A DNA stretch of 64,000 nucleotides from the NCBI RefSeq assembly GCF_022829465.1, contig NZ_JAKSXZ010000146.1:186001-250000 (forward strand), read 5' to 3'. The stretch comes from Methylobacterium sp. J-067. Its GTDB lineage: Bacteria > Pseudomonadota > Alphaproteobacteria > Rhizobiales > Beijerinckiaceae. The position numbers and the translations under genes are program-made. The notes under the pieces were generated by a model. It searched no databases and was not told where the DNA came from. It saw only the letters and a program-made list of their open reading frames with translations. This document shows, piece by piece, positions 8,905 to 16,839 of the stretch (position 1 is its first letter; the number at the start of each line of letters is the position of its first letter).

Positions 8905-9804
8905 ATGAAGACCAGCCTCGACCACCTCCCCCGACTTCGGCAACGACAACTCCATTACGTCGTTCGGGTATTGCTGGAAGAATTTGAGAAGAAGACCGAG
9001 CGAGGTACGCAAGCCTGGACCCGCAACGGGCGCGTCCTCAAGATCATCCTGTTTGGGTCCTTCGCCCGGGGCGATTGGGTCGATAGCCCAAGCACCGGCT
9101 ACCTGTCGGATTTCGACATCCTCGTCGTAGTCAACCATCCCAAGCTGACGGACAAGGCCGAATACTGGGAAGAGGCCGAAGACAGGCTGACGCGCCGGCA
9201 CCTAATCGACATCCGCTTTCCCGAGATCAACTTCGTCCTGCACGACTATGCCGATGTGAACGACCAGATCGCCCGCGGGCGTCCGTTCTTCCTGAACCTC
9301 GTGCGGGATGGGGTCGCGCTGTACGAGGCAATGGGCTTTCGCCTCGCGAAGCCGGGCCACATGTCGCCTGAGATTATCCGCGAGGAAACGATCGGCAATT
9401 ACGAAGGCTGGCTTCCCTATGCGCAAGATGAACTCGTTGCTGCGACCACAATTAGGCAGCTTGGCAACTGGCGGGACGCAGCCTTCATGGCGCATCAGAC
9501 GGCCGAGCGCGCCTATACCTGCGTGCCGCTCACGCTGAACTTGTATTCGAACTACACGCACAACATCCGAAACCTGCGCAAGACGGCGGAAAGTCTGGCG
9601 CCGGAATTGCGGGACGTCTGGCCGCCGCAGAACGGCCTCAGCCGCCGTTGCTTCGAACGGATCAAGGACGCCTACATCAAGGCGCGCTACTCGCCGCACT
9701 ACGAGATCACCGACGAGGAACTGACCTACGGCTTCGCCCGCCTGGAAGAGCTTCTTGTGCTGGTGCGGGCCGTTTGCGAACGGCACATCGCGGCCCTTGC
9801 CTAG
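8905..9804 (+). CDS. Nucleotidyltransferase-HEPN fusion protein
   Basis: 299 residues from ATG at 8905. The open frame extends upstream to 8806 but that part is remnant DNA. N-terminal minimal nucleotidyltransferase (about 1-140): LFGSFARGD, then SDFDILVVV, giving the GS and DxD-type metal residues. C-terminal HEPN (about 165-295): MAHQTAERAY in a core helix and KARYSPHYEIT with the R...H pair of HEPN ribonucleases. These folds usually form two-gene toxin-antitoxin pairs in which the nucleotidyltransferase modifies the HEPN toxin; here both are in one chain. Base composition is visibly less GC-rich than neighbours, and remnants and repeats flank it, so it is probably acquired. Role unproven. 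Confidence 0.85.
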   Translation: MKTSLDHLPRLRQRQLHYVVRVLLEEFEKKTERGTQAWTRNGRVLKIILFGSFARGDWVDSPSTGYLSDFDILVVVNHPKLTDKAEYWEEAEDRLTRRHLIDIRFPEINFVLHDYADVNDQIARGRPFFLNLVRDGVALYEAMGFRLAKPGHMSPEIIREETIGNYEGWLPYAQDELVAATTIRQLGNWRDAAFMAHQTAERAYTCVPLTLNLYSNYTHNIRNLRKTAESLAPELRDVWPPQNGLSRRCFERIKDAYIKARYSPHYEITDEELTYGFARLEELLVLVRAVCERHIAALA

Positions 9805-9830
9805 CGGAAAGCAGGAAACGGCCCGCCGCC

Positions 9831-9979
9831 CCTGGATTGCTTCGCTGCGCTCGCAATGACGGCGCAGGCGATGAGCGCTCCGCCACCCATCCGCGAAACA
9901 GGTTCGAACCACACCACGATTGGGCGGTCCGCTGCCCGAAATTTCTCTGTCATTGCGAGCGAAGCGAAGCAATCCAGGG
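9831..9979. repeat. Pair of inverted REP-like palindromic repeats
   Basis: Two near-identical 31-base units face each other: 9831-9861 (CCTGGATTGCTTCGCTGCGC then TCGCAATGACG) and 9949-9979 (its reverse complement with two mismatches). Each unit carries an internal dyad (GCTTCGCT/AGCGAAGC). This GTCATTGCGAGCGAAGCGAAGC motif is familiar as a dispersed intergenic repeat in alphaproteobacteria. The 87 bases between show no gene. The pair could fold into one long hairpin and may act as a bidirectional transcription stop between the converging genes. Confidence 0.8.
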
Positions 9980-10030
9980 AAACGCCGAGGCCAAATAGGT
10001 CCCGCTTCGCCCGCGGGAACGGCAAAGTTT

Positions 10031-10711
10031 TTACTTGTCCCGCCCCTGCTTGCTGAGCAGGAACACCCCCTGCGCGCCGAACAGGTTCCAGATCCACCAC
10101 GGCAGGGCGAAGCGCATGGCCCGCCCCCGCGAGTCGAGGGCCGCCGCCGTCTCGATCCGGGCGCCGAGCAGCCGGCACAGGACGACGAAGTCGCGGATCG
10201 TGCAGTGGTGGATGTTGGCGGTCTCGTACCATGCATCCGGCATCAGGTCGGTCACGGGCATCCGCCCGCGCAGGGCGAGTTCGGTGCGCACCCGCCAATG
10301 CCCGAAATTCGGGAAGGAGATGATGACGTGCCGCCCGATGCGCAGCAGGTGCTCCAGCACCTCGCGCGGCTGGCGCGTCGCCTGGATGGTCTGCGACATC
10401 ACCACCACGTCGAACGCCCCGTCGGGATAGTTCGCTAGGTCGGTGTCGGCATCGCCCTGGATCACCGGCAGGCCCTTCGCGAGGCAGGCGTTCACGCCTT
10501 CGCGGGACAGTTCGATACCGCGCCCGTCGATGCCGCTGCGGTCGCGCAGCAGGGCGAGGAGCGCGCCGTCGCCGCAGCCGATGTCGAGCACCCGCGCCCC
10601 AGCGGGCACGAGGTCGAGCATCAACAGGTGATCGACGCGGGCGCCGGTGTTCTCCCGGGGCAGCGCCTCGGTCGCCTCCCAGGGGCGGGCGTGCGGGGTT
10701 GCGCCGCTCAC
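10031..10711 (-). CDS. metW: Methionine biosynthesis protein MetW
   Basis: 226 residues, class I methyltransferase fold: VLDIGCGDGALL (SAM-binding motif I, about 40-52), VVVMSQTIQATRQP, then ISFPNFGHWRVR and DAWYETANIHHCTI, the MetW signature. In alphaproteobacteria and pseudomonads MetW works with MetX in homoserine acetylation or activates it; the exact chemistry is unsettled. GTG start at 10711 overlaps the metX stop as GTGA, so the two are translationally coupled. The last codons exist as a decayed copy at 8678-8762. Confidence 0.93.
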   Translation of the reverse strand: MSGATPHARPWEATEALPRENTGARVDHLLMLDLVPAGARVLDIGCGDGALLALLRDRSGIDGRGIELSREGVNACLAKGLPVIQGDADTDLANYPDGAFDVVVMSQTIQATRQPREVLEHLLRIGRHVIISFPNFGHWRVRTELALRGRMPVTDLMPDAWYETANIHHCTIRDFVVLCRLLGARIETAAALDSRGRAMRFALPWWIWNLFGAQGVFLLSKQGRDK

Positions 10712-11913
10712 AGGCCGCGCGCCCTGGCCGCCGCGTCGATGAAGCCGCGCGCGGCGGCAAACATCGCCGGCTCGTCGAGGAGGAAGGCGTCGTGGCCCTT
10801 GTCAGTCTCGACCTCCACGAAGGCGACCGGCGCGGCCGCCGCGTTCAGGGCGTGGACGATGACCCGCGAATCAGCCGTGGGGAACAGCCAGTCCGAGGTG
10901 AAGGAGATCACGCAGAACCGCGTCGTCGTGCCCCGGAAGGCGTTGGCGAGCACGCCGCCATGGTCCGCCGCAAGGTCGAAATAGTCCATCGCACGGGTCA
11001 GGTAGAGGTAGGCGTTCGCGTCGAACCGCTCCACGAAGCTCAAGCCCTGGTGGCGCAGGTAGCTCTCGATCTGGAAGTCGGCGTTGAACGAGAAGGTCGG
11101 CGCCGAGCCGCCCTGGAAGCGGCGGCCGAACTTCCGGTGGAGCGCGGGCTCCGACAGGTAGGTGATGTGCGCGCCCATCCGCGCCACGCCGAGCCCCTTG
11201 GCGGGGCGCGTGCCCTCTTCGAGATAGCGCCCGTCCGCCCAGGCGGGATCGGCCATGATCGCCTGCCGCCCGACCTCATGGAAGGCGATGTTCTGCGCGG
11301 AGTGCCGGGCGCCCGTGGCGATGGGCATCGCGGCGAAGACCCGCTCGGGGTAGAGCGCCGCCCACTGCAGCACCTGCATCCCGCCCATCGAGCCGCCGAT
11401 GCACAGGAACAGGCTGTCGATGCCGAGATGGTCGAGCAGCATCGCCTGCGCCCGGACCATGTCGCGAATGGTCATCAGCGGAAAGTCGAGCCCGTAGGGG
11501 CGGCCGGTCGCCGGGTCGATCGAAGCCGGGCCGGTCGTGCCCATGCACGAGCCGATGACGTTCGAGCAGATGACGAAGTAGCGGTCGGTGTCCACCGGCT
11601 TGCCGGGGCCGACCAGCGTCTCCCACCAGCCGGGCTTGCCGGTGAGCGGGTGGGTGTGCGCGAAATGCTGGTCGCCCGTCAGCGCATGGCAGATGAGCAC
11701 GGCGTTCGAGCGGTCGGCGTTGAGGGTGCCCGCCGTCTGGTAGGCGATCTGGAACGGCGCGAGGCGCACCCCCGCATCCGTCAGGAGCGGCCTGTCGGGT
11801 CCGAAGCGCGCCACGGGGCTCTTCGGATCGAGGGATTGCGACGGCTCCGCGACGGGCGCGGCGTTCCGTTCGGGGGCGTCCGGCCGGGGGGCCGTATCCA
11901 GTCGGGTATCCAT
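10708..11913 (-). CDS. metX: Homoserine O-acetyltransferase
   Basis: 401 residues, alpha/beta-hydrolase fold. The nucleophile elbow is GGSMGGMQ (Ser near residue 175), with GTTGPASIDP before it and TDKGHDAFLLDE near the C-terminus supplying the catalytic His. It acetylates L-homoserine with acetyl-CoA in the first methionine-specific step. Roughly 35 N-terminal residues (Pro/Ala-rich) precede the conserved start region. Leftward operon metX-metW. I looked for a SAM riboswitch upstream and did not find one. Confidence 0.94.
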   Translation of the reverse strand: MDTRLDTAPRPDAPERNAAPVAEPSQSLDPKSPVARFGPDRPLLTDAGVRLAPFQIAYQTAGTLNADRSNAVLICHALTGDQHFAHTHPLTGKPGWWETLVGPGKPVDTDRYFVICSNVIGSCMGTTGPASIDPATGRPYGLDFPLMTIRDMVRAQAMLLDHLGIDSLFLCIGGSMGGMQVLQWAALYPERVFAAMPIATGARHSAQNIAFHEVGRQAIMADPAWADGRYLEEGTRPAKGLGVARMGAHITYLSEPALHRKFGRRFQGGSAPTFSFNADFQIESYLRHQGLSFVERFDANAYLYLTRAMDYFDLAADHGGVLANAFRGTTTRFCVISFTSDWLFPTADSRVIVHALNAAAAPVAFVEVETDKGHDAFLLDEPAMFAAARGFIDAAARARGL

Positions 11914-12023
11914 GTCCGGGTCTTCGGCGGCACCGCCGGCTACAAAACGCCCTGCGGCACAGGTCGGAGGTAATGGCCCGCTCCGGCAGCGTCAACGCGG
12001 ATCGGCCGCCCTCCCCGGCCAGT

Positions 12024-12191
12024 TCAGCGGATGGCCACCGCGCAGGCGACGAAGACGAGGCCCGCCCCCGCCGCCGTGATGAATCCGTTAGCAATCGAGC
12101 CCGTATCCCCCCGGCGCAGCCGTAATTCAGCCGTCACCGAGACCAGGATTCCGAGCACGAAGAGCGCGCAGGGAAGAACATCATCCAGCAT
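12024..12191 (-). CDS. Small two-helix membrane protein
   Basis: A 55-residue frame from ATG at 12191 to TGA. It begins MLDDVLPCALFVLGILVSV, has a short polar turn (AELRLRRGDTGS), then a second hydrophobic segment (FITAAGAGLVFVACAVAI) ending in Arg. Two short membrane helices linked by a charged loop is a coherent design rather than random GC-rich sequence. The upstream ribosome binding site is weak. It lies in the gap between metX and the hisC-like gene. Function unknown; no family recognised. Confidence 0.6.
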   Translation of the reverse strand: MLDDVLPCALFVLGILVSVTAELRLRRGDTGSIANGFITAAGAGLVFVACAVAIR

Positions 12192-12464
12192 TGTTGGCGA
12201 ACCCCGGTCGTTCCCGCCGCCTTTCGGACGGCCGGGTAAAGGGCATTACGGAATAACAACAGGCCGGATGATGGCCGGTGCCCCGCGACATTTGTTCCAG
12301 GTGCGGATCGGGTCCAAGTATCGGGCACAAGTAAAGCGCCGCCGGCCCGTTGCAGGGAGCGCTCGCGCCGGATGCATGTCGAGGAGCCGGCCCAGCTTCA
12401 CCGTCCGGCGAAATGCTGTACAGGGACCGCATCGTCGCATCAGAACCGCCGACCGGCCTCGCCC
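12192..12464. other. Gap upstream of the hisC-like gene
   Basis: 273 bases between the small leftward membrane gene and the rightward aminotransferase gene. I see no gene; it presumably carries divergent promoters. The hisC-tyrA transcript probably starts here, but no clear -35/-10 pair stands out. Confidence 0.4.
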
Positions 12465-13589
12465 ATGTCCTCCGCCAAATCGCCTGCCCCCTCCCGCCCG
12501 GAACCGCGCCCCGGCGTCCTCGCGGTCGACCTCTACGTCCCCGGCAAGAGCGGGCGTCCGGGTCCGGGCAAGGTCCACAAGCTGTCCTCGAACGAGACAC
12601 CGCTCGGGGCAAGCCCGGCCGCCATCGCCGCCCTGCACGAGGCGACCGCCAAGCTGGAGACCTACCCCGACGGGCGTGCGACCCATTTGCGCACGGCCAT
12701 CGCGAAGAAGTTCGGCGTCGATCCGGAGCGGATCGTCTGCGGCGCGGGCTCGGACGAGCTGCTGTCGCTGCTGGCCTACGCCTATTGCGGCCCCGGCGCC
12801 GAGGGCATTTACTCGGAGCACGGCTTCCTCGTGTACCGGATCGCTATCCTGGCGTCGGGCGGCAACCCCGTCGTCGCGCCCGAGCGCGACCTGACGACCG
12901 ACGTCGACGCCATCCTCGCCCGCGTCACCGAGCGCACGCGGATCGTCTACGTGACGAACCCCAACAACCCGACCGGCACCTACCTGCCGTTCAGCGAGAT
13001 CCGCCGGCTCCACGCGGCCCTGCCCGCGCACGTGCTCCTCGTCATCGACGGCGCCTACGCCGAATACGTGCGGGCGAACGACTACACGGCCGGGCTCGAA
13101 CTGGCGCTCGAGGCCGAGAACGTCGTGATGACGCGGACCTTCTCGAAGATCTATGGCCTCGCCGCCGTCCGGATCGGCTGGATGCTCGCACCGGCCCATG
13201 TCGCCGACGCTGTGAACCGCATCCGGGGTCCGTTCAACGTCTCGGGCCCCGCCATCGCGGCGGGCGCGGCGGCCATCGCCGACGAGGCGCACACCGCCGC
13301 CGCCGCCGCGCACAACGCCGAGTGGCTGCCGCGGCTCATCGACGGCGCGCGGGCGCTCGGCCTCACCGTAACGCCGAGCGTGGCGAACTTCGTGCTGATC
13401 CACTTCCCCGACGAGCCGGGCCGCTCGGCGGAGGACGCGGATGCGTTCCTGACCGAGCGTGGGCTCATCACCCGCCGCGTCACGGCCTACGGCCTGCCCA
13501 ACGCCCTGCGGGTGACGGTGGCGGGTGCCGAGGCCAACACCGCCTTCCTCGCGGCGCTCGGCGAGTTCGTGCGGGGCACCCGTGCCTGA
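12465..13589 (+). CDS. hisC: Histidinol-phosphate/aromatic aminotransferase
   Basis: 374 residues from ATG at 12465. PLP-dependent fold type I, subgroup I-beta: KLSSNETPLG near the N-terminus, YVTNPNNPTGT (about 165-175), DGAYAEYV, and TFSKIYGLAAVRIGW with the PLP-binding Lys. It could transaminate histidinol phosphate, and in this position prephenate or aromatic keto acids. The next gene, tyrA, starts inside its last codons. Alphaproteobacteria often keep such a HisC-TyrA pair, so a tyrosine/phenylalanine role is as likely as histidine. Confidence 0.88.
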   Translation: MSSAKSPAPSRPEPRPGVLAVDLYVPGKSGRPGPGKVHKLSSNETPLGASPAAIAALHEATAKLETYPDGRATHLRTAIAKKFGVDPERIVCGAGSDELLSLLAYAYCGPGAEGIYSEHGFLVYRIAILASGGNPVVAPERDLTTDVDAILARVTERTRIVYVTNPNNPTGTYLPFSEIRRLHAALPAHVLLVIDGAYAEYVRANDYTAGLELALEAENVVMTRTFSKIYGLAAVRIGWMLAPAHVADAVNRIRGPFNVSGPAIAAGAAAIADEAHTAAAAAHNAEWLPRLIDGARALGLTVTPSVANFVLIHFPDEPGRSAEDADAFLTERGLITRRVTAYGLPNALRVTVAGAEANTAFLAALGEFVRGTRA

Positions 13590-14535
13590 GACCCCGCCCG
13601 CCCCGCCCCCCTTCGACCGGATCGCCATCGTCGGCCTCGGGCTGATCGGCTCCTCCATCGCCCGCGCCGCCCGGCGCTACGGGCTCGCACGGGAGATCGT
13701 CGCCGTCGATGCCGACGCGGCCGTGCGCGAGCGGGTGCGCGAACTCGCCATCGCCGACGCCGTGACCGGCGACCTCGCCGAGGGCGCGCGCGGCACGGAC
13801 CTCGTGGTGCTGTGCGTGCCCGTGGGCGCGATGGGGCCTGTCGCCGAGGCGATGGCGCCGCACCTGAAGCCCGGCGCCGTGGTCTCGGATGTCGGCTCCG
13901 TGAAGGGCTCGGTGGTGGCCGCGATCCAGTCGCACCTGCCCGAGGGCGTCCATCTGGTGCCCGGCCACCCCATCGCGGGCACGGAATATTCCGGGCCGGA
14001 TGCCGGCTTCTCGACCCTGTTCGCCGGGCGCTGGTGCATCCTCACCCCGCCGGAGGGCACGCCGGACGCGGCGGCCGCGCGCGTCCGCGCCCTGTGGGAG
14101 GGCATGGGGGCGCTGGTCGAGACGATGAGCCCCGAGCACCACGACCTCGTGCTCGCCATCACCAGCCACGTGCCGCATCTGATCGCCTACAACATCGTCG
14201 GCACCGCCGCCGACCTGGAAGCGGTGACGCAATCCGAGGTGATCAAGTTCTCGGCCAGCGGCTTTCGCGACTTCACCCGCATCGCCGCCTCCGACCCGAC
14301 GATGTGGCGCGACATCTTCCTGAACAACCGCGACGCGGTGCTGGAAATGCTCGGCCGCTTTAACGAGGACCTCGCGGCGCTCGCCAAGGCTGTGCGCTGG
14401 GGCGACGGCGACGCCCTGCACGCGATGTTCACCCGCACCCGCGCCATCCGCCGCAGCATCGTCGCGCTGGGCCAGGATACGGCGGCCCCGGATTTCGGCA
14501 GGCCTCGCCCGGCAGAGGATGAGGCCAAGGCGTGA
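13582..14535 (+). CDS. tyrA: Prephenate/arogenate dehydrogenase
   Basis: 317 residues from GTG at 13582, overlapping the hisC stop by 8 bases. That start is favoured because the NAD(P)-binding motif IVGLGLIGSSIARA follows at about residue 15. Other landmarks: VSDVGSVKGSV, GHPIAGTEYSGP (catalytic region) and ITSHVPHLIAYN. It makes 4-hydroxyphenylpyruvate from prephenate, or tyrosine from arogenate; the sequence does not tell me which. No C-terminal ACT domain is evident. Translational coupling to the aminotransferase supports aromatic amino acid synthesis. Confidence 0.92.
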   Translation: MPETPPAPPPFDRIAIVGLGLIGSSIARAARRYGLAREIVAVDADAAVRERVRELAIADAVTGDLAEGARGTDLVVLCVPVGAMGPVAEAMAPHLKPGAVVSDVGSVKGSVVAAIQSHLPEGVHLVPGHPIAGTEYSGPDAGFSTLFAGRWCILTPPEGTPDAAAARVRALWEGMGALVETMSPEHHDLVLAITSHVPHLIAYNIVGTAADLEAVTQSEVIKFSASGFRDFTRIAASDPTMWRDIFLNNRDAVLEMLGRFNEDLAALAKAVRWGDGDALHAMFTRTRAIRRSIVALGQDTAAPDFGRPRPAEDEAKA

Positions 14536-14585
14536 CATTTGCCGGCGCGGACGTAGACTGGCGCCAAGCGAGGGAGTTCGCTCCG

Positions 14586-14771
14586 ATGCATGTCAGCAAG
14601 CCTGAAGATGCGCCTATCGACTGGGAGACGTCCGAGTTCGACGCGTATCTCCGTGCAAAGGTGCAGGAAGCGCTCGACGATCCCCGACCGACGATCCCGG
14701 CCGAAGAAGTTTTTGCCAGATTGCGGGCTTACCACGCAGAGCGGTTGAAAGCCGCCGTCGGTGACGCGTAG
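14586..14771 (+). CDS. Type II antitoxin, ParD/RelB-like
   Basis: 61 residues from ATG at 14586, which has GAGGGAG about 9 bases upstream; an in-frame GTG at 14532 overlapping tyrA is less likely. It is acidic to neutral, with FDAYLRAKVQEALDD and IPAEEVFARLRAYHAERL, the helical pattern of short antitoxins that pair with ParE. The toxin gene starts inside its last codons. It should bind and neutralise the toxin and repress the pair's promoter. Its base composition is less GC-rich than tyrA. Confidence 0.8.
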   Translation: MHVSKPEDAPIDWETSEFDAYLRAKVQEALDDPRPTIPAEEVFARLRAYHAERLKAAVGDA

Positions 14772-15072
14772 GGTCGAATTCTCTCCGCTCGCCGAGGCAG
14801 ACCTTATCAACTTATACAACTATATCGCGACTAATTCCGGTGCGGTGCGCGCAGACCGCTATATCCAACGAATTCAGCGCCTCTGCCTTGGCCTCTCGGA
14901 ATTTCCCGAGCGGGGCACTCCACGCCCGGATCTCGTCCCTGGCGTCCGCACCTTATCGATGGATCGACGTGTCCTAGTCGCCTTCACCGTAATGGAAGAT
15001 CTCGTTCTGATCCTTCGCATCCTCTATGGCGGGCGGAACCTGTCGACAGCGGATGTACCGACGCTCCATTGA
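14761..15072 (+). CDS. Type II toxin, ParE/RelE superfamily
   Basis: 103 residues from GTG at 14761, overlapping the antitoxin by 11 bases. VEFSPLAEADLINLYNYIA, FPERGTPRPDLVPGVRTL and LRILYGGRN fit the ParE/RelE fold. ParE members poison DNA gyrase while RelE members cut mRNA; sequence alone suggests ParE. A/T-rich codons (for example TTATACAACTATATC) contrast with the flanking genes and suggest transfer. A 6-bp dyad (TTGAGC/GCTCAA) spans the stop codon and may end transcription before the convergent DUF2125 gene. Confidence 0.85.
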   Translation: MTRRVEFSPLAEADLINLYNYIATNSGAVRADRYIQRIQRLCLGLSEFPERGTPRPDLVPGVRTLSMDRRVLVAFTVMEDLVLILRILYGGRNLSTADVPTLH

Positions 15073-15080
15073 GCGACTGC

Positions 15081-16193
15081 TCAATACAACGGCGGCACCC
15101 GCACGTTCGGGATCGGGAAGCCGCTGAACAGCACCTGCCCGTTCACGAGCTTGAGCGGCGGCAGCGGCTTCAGCGGCGGGCCGGAGCCGGCGGGGGCTTC
15201 CTCCGCGCGAGGGGCGCCACGACCGAGGCCGAGCAGACCGCCGACGAGCTGGCCGACCAGCGCCCCCTTCTCCGAGCCGAAACGCTGCCCCACGACGCTG
15301 CCGATCAGCGCATCGACGCCGGCCGCGCGGAGGTCGATCTGCCCGGTGGGGCGGTGGGCTTCGTCCAGGGCGACCTGACCACGGGCCTGGATGCGCTGGT
15401 CGCCCTTGGCGAGGGACAGGGCGCCGATCTCCAGCATCCCGCCGGCCTGCCACCACTTCTCCAATTCGCGCGGCACCGCCCCCGTGCCGATCACCGTCGC
15501 GCGGGTGATCGTGGTGTCGAGGGAGGCGTCCACCGGCGCGGCGCTGCCGGTCACGGCGTCAAGGTTCGGGATTGCGGCCTGAGCGAGTTGCAGGTTCACC
15601 TCGACGGCGCCGTCCGTCTCGTAGCGGGCGGGCGAGGGCCGGGCGTGCAGTTCGAGGTGCTTGCCCTGCACGGTGATCGGCTGCGGCTCGGCGCCCGCGA
15701 CGCTCACCTTCGGCACGTCCACCACCAGGGAGAGGCGGGTGAAGCCCTCGCTCGCGCTGTGGAAGCTGCCCTGCAGCGCGCTCCACGACGCGTCACCCGT
15801 GAGGGCGCCCTGCTCGGCGTGGAACGGCCCCTGGCTCTCGAACAGGACGAGGCGGGGCTGGTAGATCTGCGCCACCACCGTCGTCGGGCCCAGGCGGAAG
15901 CTGCCGTCGGAGCGGGTGAGCGTCAGCGCGATGCAGCGCAGTTCGATGCGGAACGGATAGCCGGTGAGGCTGCGGTCTTGGCAAGCCCATGTCCGCCCTG
16001 CGGCGGCCTCGCGGGCCATCCAGGCGTCCAGCTCGTGCTCGGTCTTGCCGCGGATCCAGAACCACGCACCGGACCACGCCGCCACGAGGATGGCCAGGGC
16101 GACGTAGGGCAGGAACAACCCGAGCCGCCCGCGCCGCCGGGTGCGCGCGATGTCGCTCGCGGGCCCGTTGCGGCCGTCCATCCCCTGCGTCAT
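15081..16193 (-). CDS. DUF2125 family envelope protein
   Basis: 370 residues from ATG at 16193. The open frame continues upstream but without plausible protein. One N-terminal membrane anchor (about 25-48, LFLPYVALAILVAAWSGAWF) is followed by FWIRGKTEHELDAWMAREA and CQDRSLTGYPFRIELRC, the DUF2125 signature. The rest is a long beta-rich region (LTGDASWSALQG, GQVALDEAHRPTG), probably periplasmic. DUF2125 is an alphaproteobacterial family of unknown function; the repeated beta pattern recalls AsmA-like lipid-transfer proteins. Convergent with the ParE gene. Confidence 0.85.
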   Translation of the reverse strand: MTQGMDGRNGPASDIARTRRRGRLGLFLPYVALAILVAAWSGAWFWIRGKTEHELDAWMAREAAAGRTWACQDRSLTGYPFRIELRCIALTLTRSDGSFRLGPTTVVAQIYQPRLVLFESQGPFHAEQGALTGDASWSALQGSFHSASEGFTRLSLVVDVPKVSVAGAEPQPITVQGKHLELHARPSPARYETDGAVEVNLQLAQAAIPNLDAVTGSAAPVDASLDTTITRATVIGTGAVPRELEKWWQAGGMLEIGALSLAKGDQRIQARGQVALDEAHRPTGQIDLRAAGVDALIGSVVGQRFGSEKGALVGQLVGGLLGLGRGAPRAEEAPAGSGPPLKPLPPLKLVNGQVLFSGFPIPNVRVPPLY

Positions 16194-16279
16194 GCGCGCC
16201 GTTCCCCAAGGACCGTATCGTCTGGCCCGCGGCCCTATCCTGGTGGAATGCGGCAGCGCAAGGGCCGTCCCGCCGCCGG

Positions 16280-16726
16280 TCAGACCTGACGGGGCTCGGC
16301 TGTCTCGGGGCGGAGATCGTCCACGATGGCGCCGCGCTCGCCCTCGTCCTCGGCCAGACGATGGATGTGAAGCTCCGTCGCGCCGCTGCGGCGGGCGCGG
16401 TCGAGCCAGACCCGGCGCAGGTGCTCGCGCGGGCTCTCGCCCGAACTCGCCACTGAGACCATCTGCGCGATGCCAGACGAATCGCGGCGCACGGCGATGG
16501 TCACCGATTCGGACATCTCCTCGGGGTCGAACTCCACCGCCGGGTGGACGCCAACGACGTAGCGGCGGCCAGACCGCCCGCGCCACGCCGACAGCGCGAG
16601 CGCCGGGGAGCCGCGCAGGCCCTGGGCCGTTCTCAAGCGTTCCTCACGCACGTCCTGCCTCCGTAAGCGATCGTCCTTCAGGTCGCGGAGCGCGGCCGAC
16701 CAGGACAGGGCCCGTCTGTTCGTCAT
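16280..16726 (-). CDS. Hypothetical protein
   Basis: 148 residues from ATG at 16726. Very rich in Arg and Glu, no membrane segment. The middle (WRGRSGRRYVVGVHPAVEF, about 47-66, then ESVTIAVRRD) looks like a small beta-sheet domain, followed by a helix (PREHLRRVWLDRARRSGA). I do not recognise a characterised family. A GTTCT/AGAAC palindrome lies three bases upstream of the start codon, where it could block initiation of transcription or translation. Confidence 0.7.
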   Translation of the reverse strand: MTNRRALSWSAALRDLKDDRLRRQDVREERLRTAQGLRGSPALALSAWRGRSGRRYVVGVHPAVEFDPEEMSESVTIAVRRDSSGIAQMVSVASSGESPREHLRRVWLDRARRSGATELHIHRLAEDEGERGAIVDDLRPETAEPRQV

Positions 16727-16728
16727 TT

Positions 16729-16743
16729 GTTCTCAATTAGAAC
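16729..16743. promoter_or_regulatory. Perfect GTTCT-N5-AGAAC palindrome
   Basis: GTTCTCAATTAGAAC is a perfect inverted repeat with an AT-rich centre, only a few bases before the ATG at 16726. It resembles an operator. The alphaproteobacterial LexA box is a direct repeat (GTTC-N7-GTTC), and this one is inverted, so I do not call it LexA. Confidence 0.4.
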
Positions 16744-16839
16744 GTGTTTTCCACAGACGTCAAGGACGCTGTGGCCATGATGGAAAGATGGGTGTCGGGA
16801 GAGTTATCCACAAGGCCGAGAGGCCCTGCGGCAGCCGTC

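Noticed and set aside
11914..12010. Possible SAM-II riboswitch upstream of metX
   Set aside because: SAM-II elements precede met genes in many alphaproteobacteria, but the leader shows neither the conserved pseudoknot segments nor the typical AT-rich tail.
16729..16743. LexA box
   Set aside because: Alphaproteobacterial LexA sites are direct repeats (GTTC-N7-GTTC); this is an inverted GTTC-N7-GAAC.
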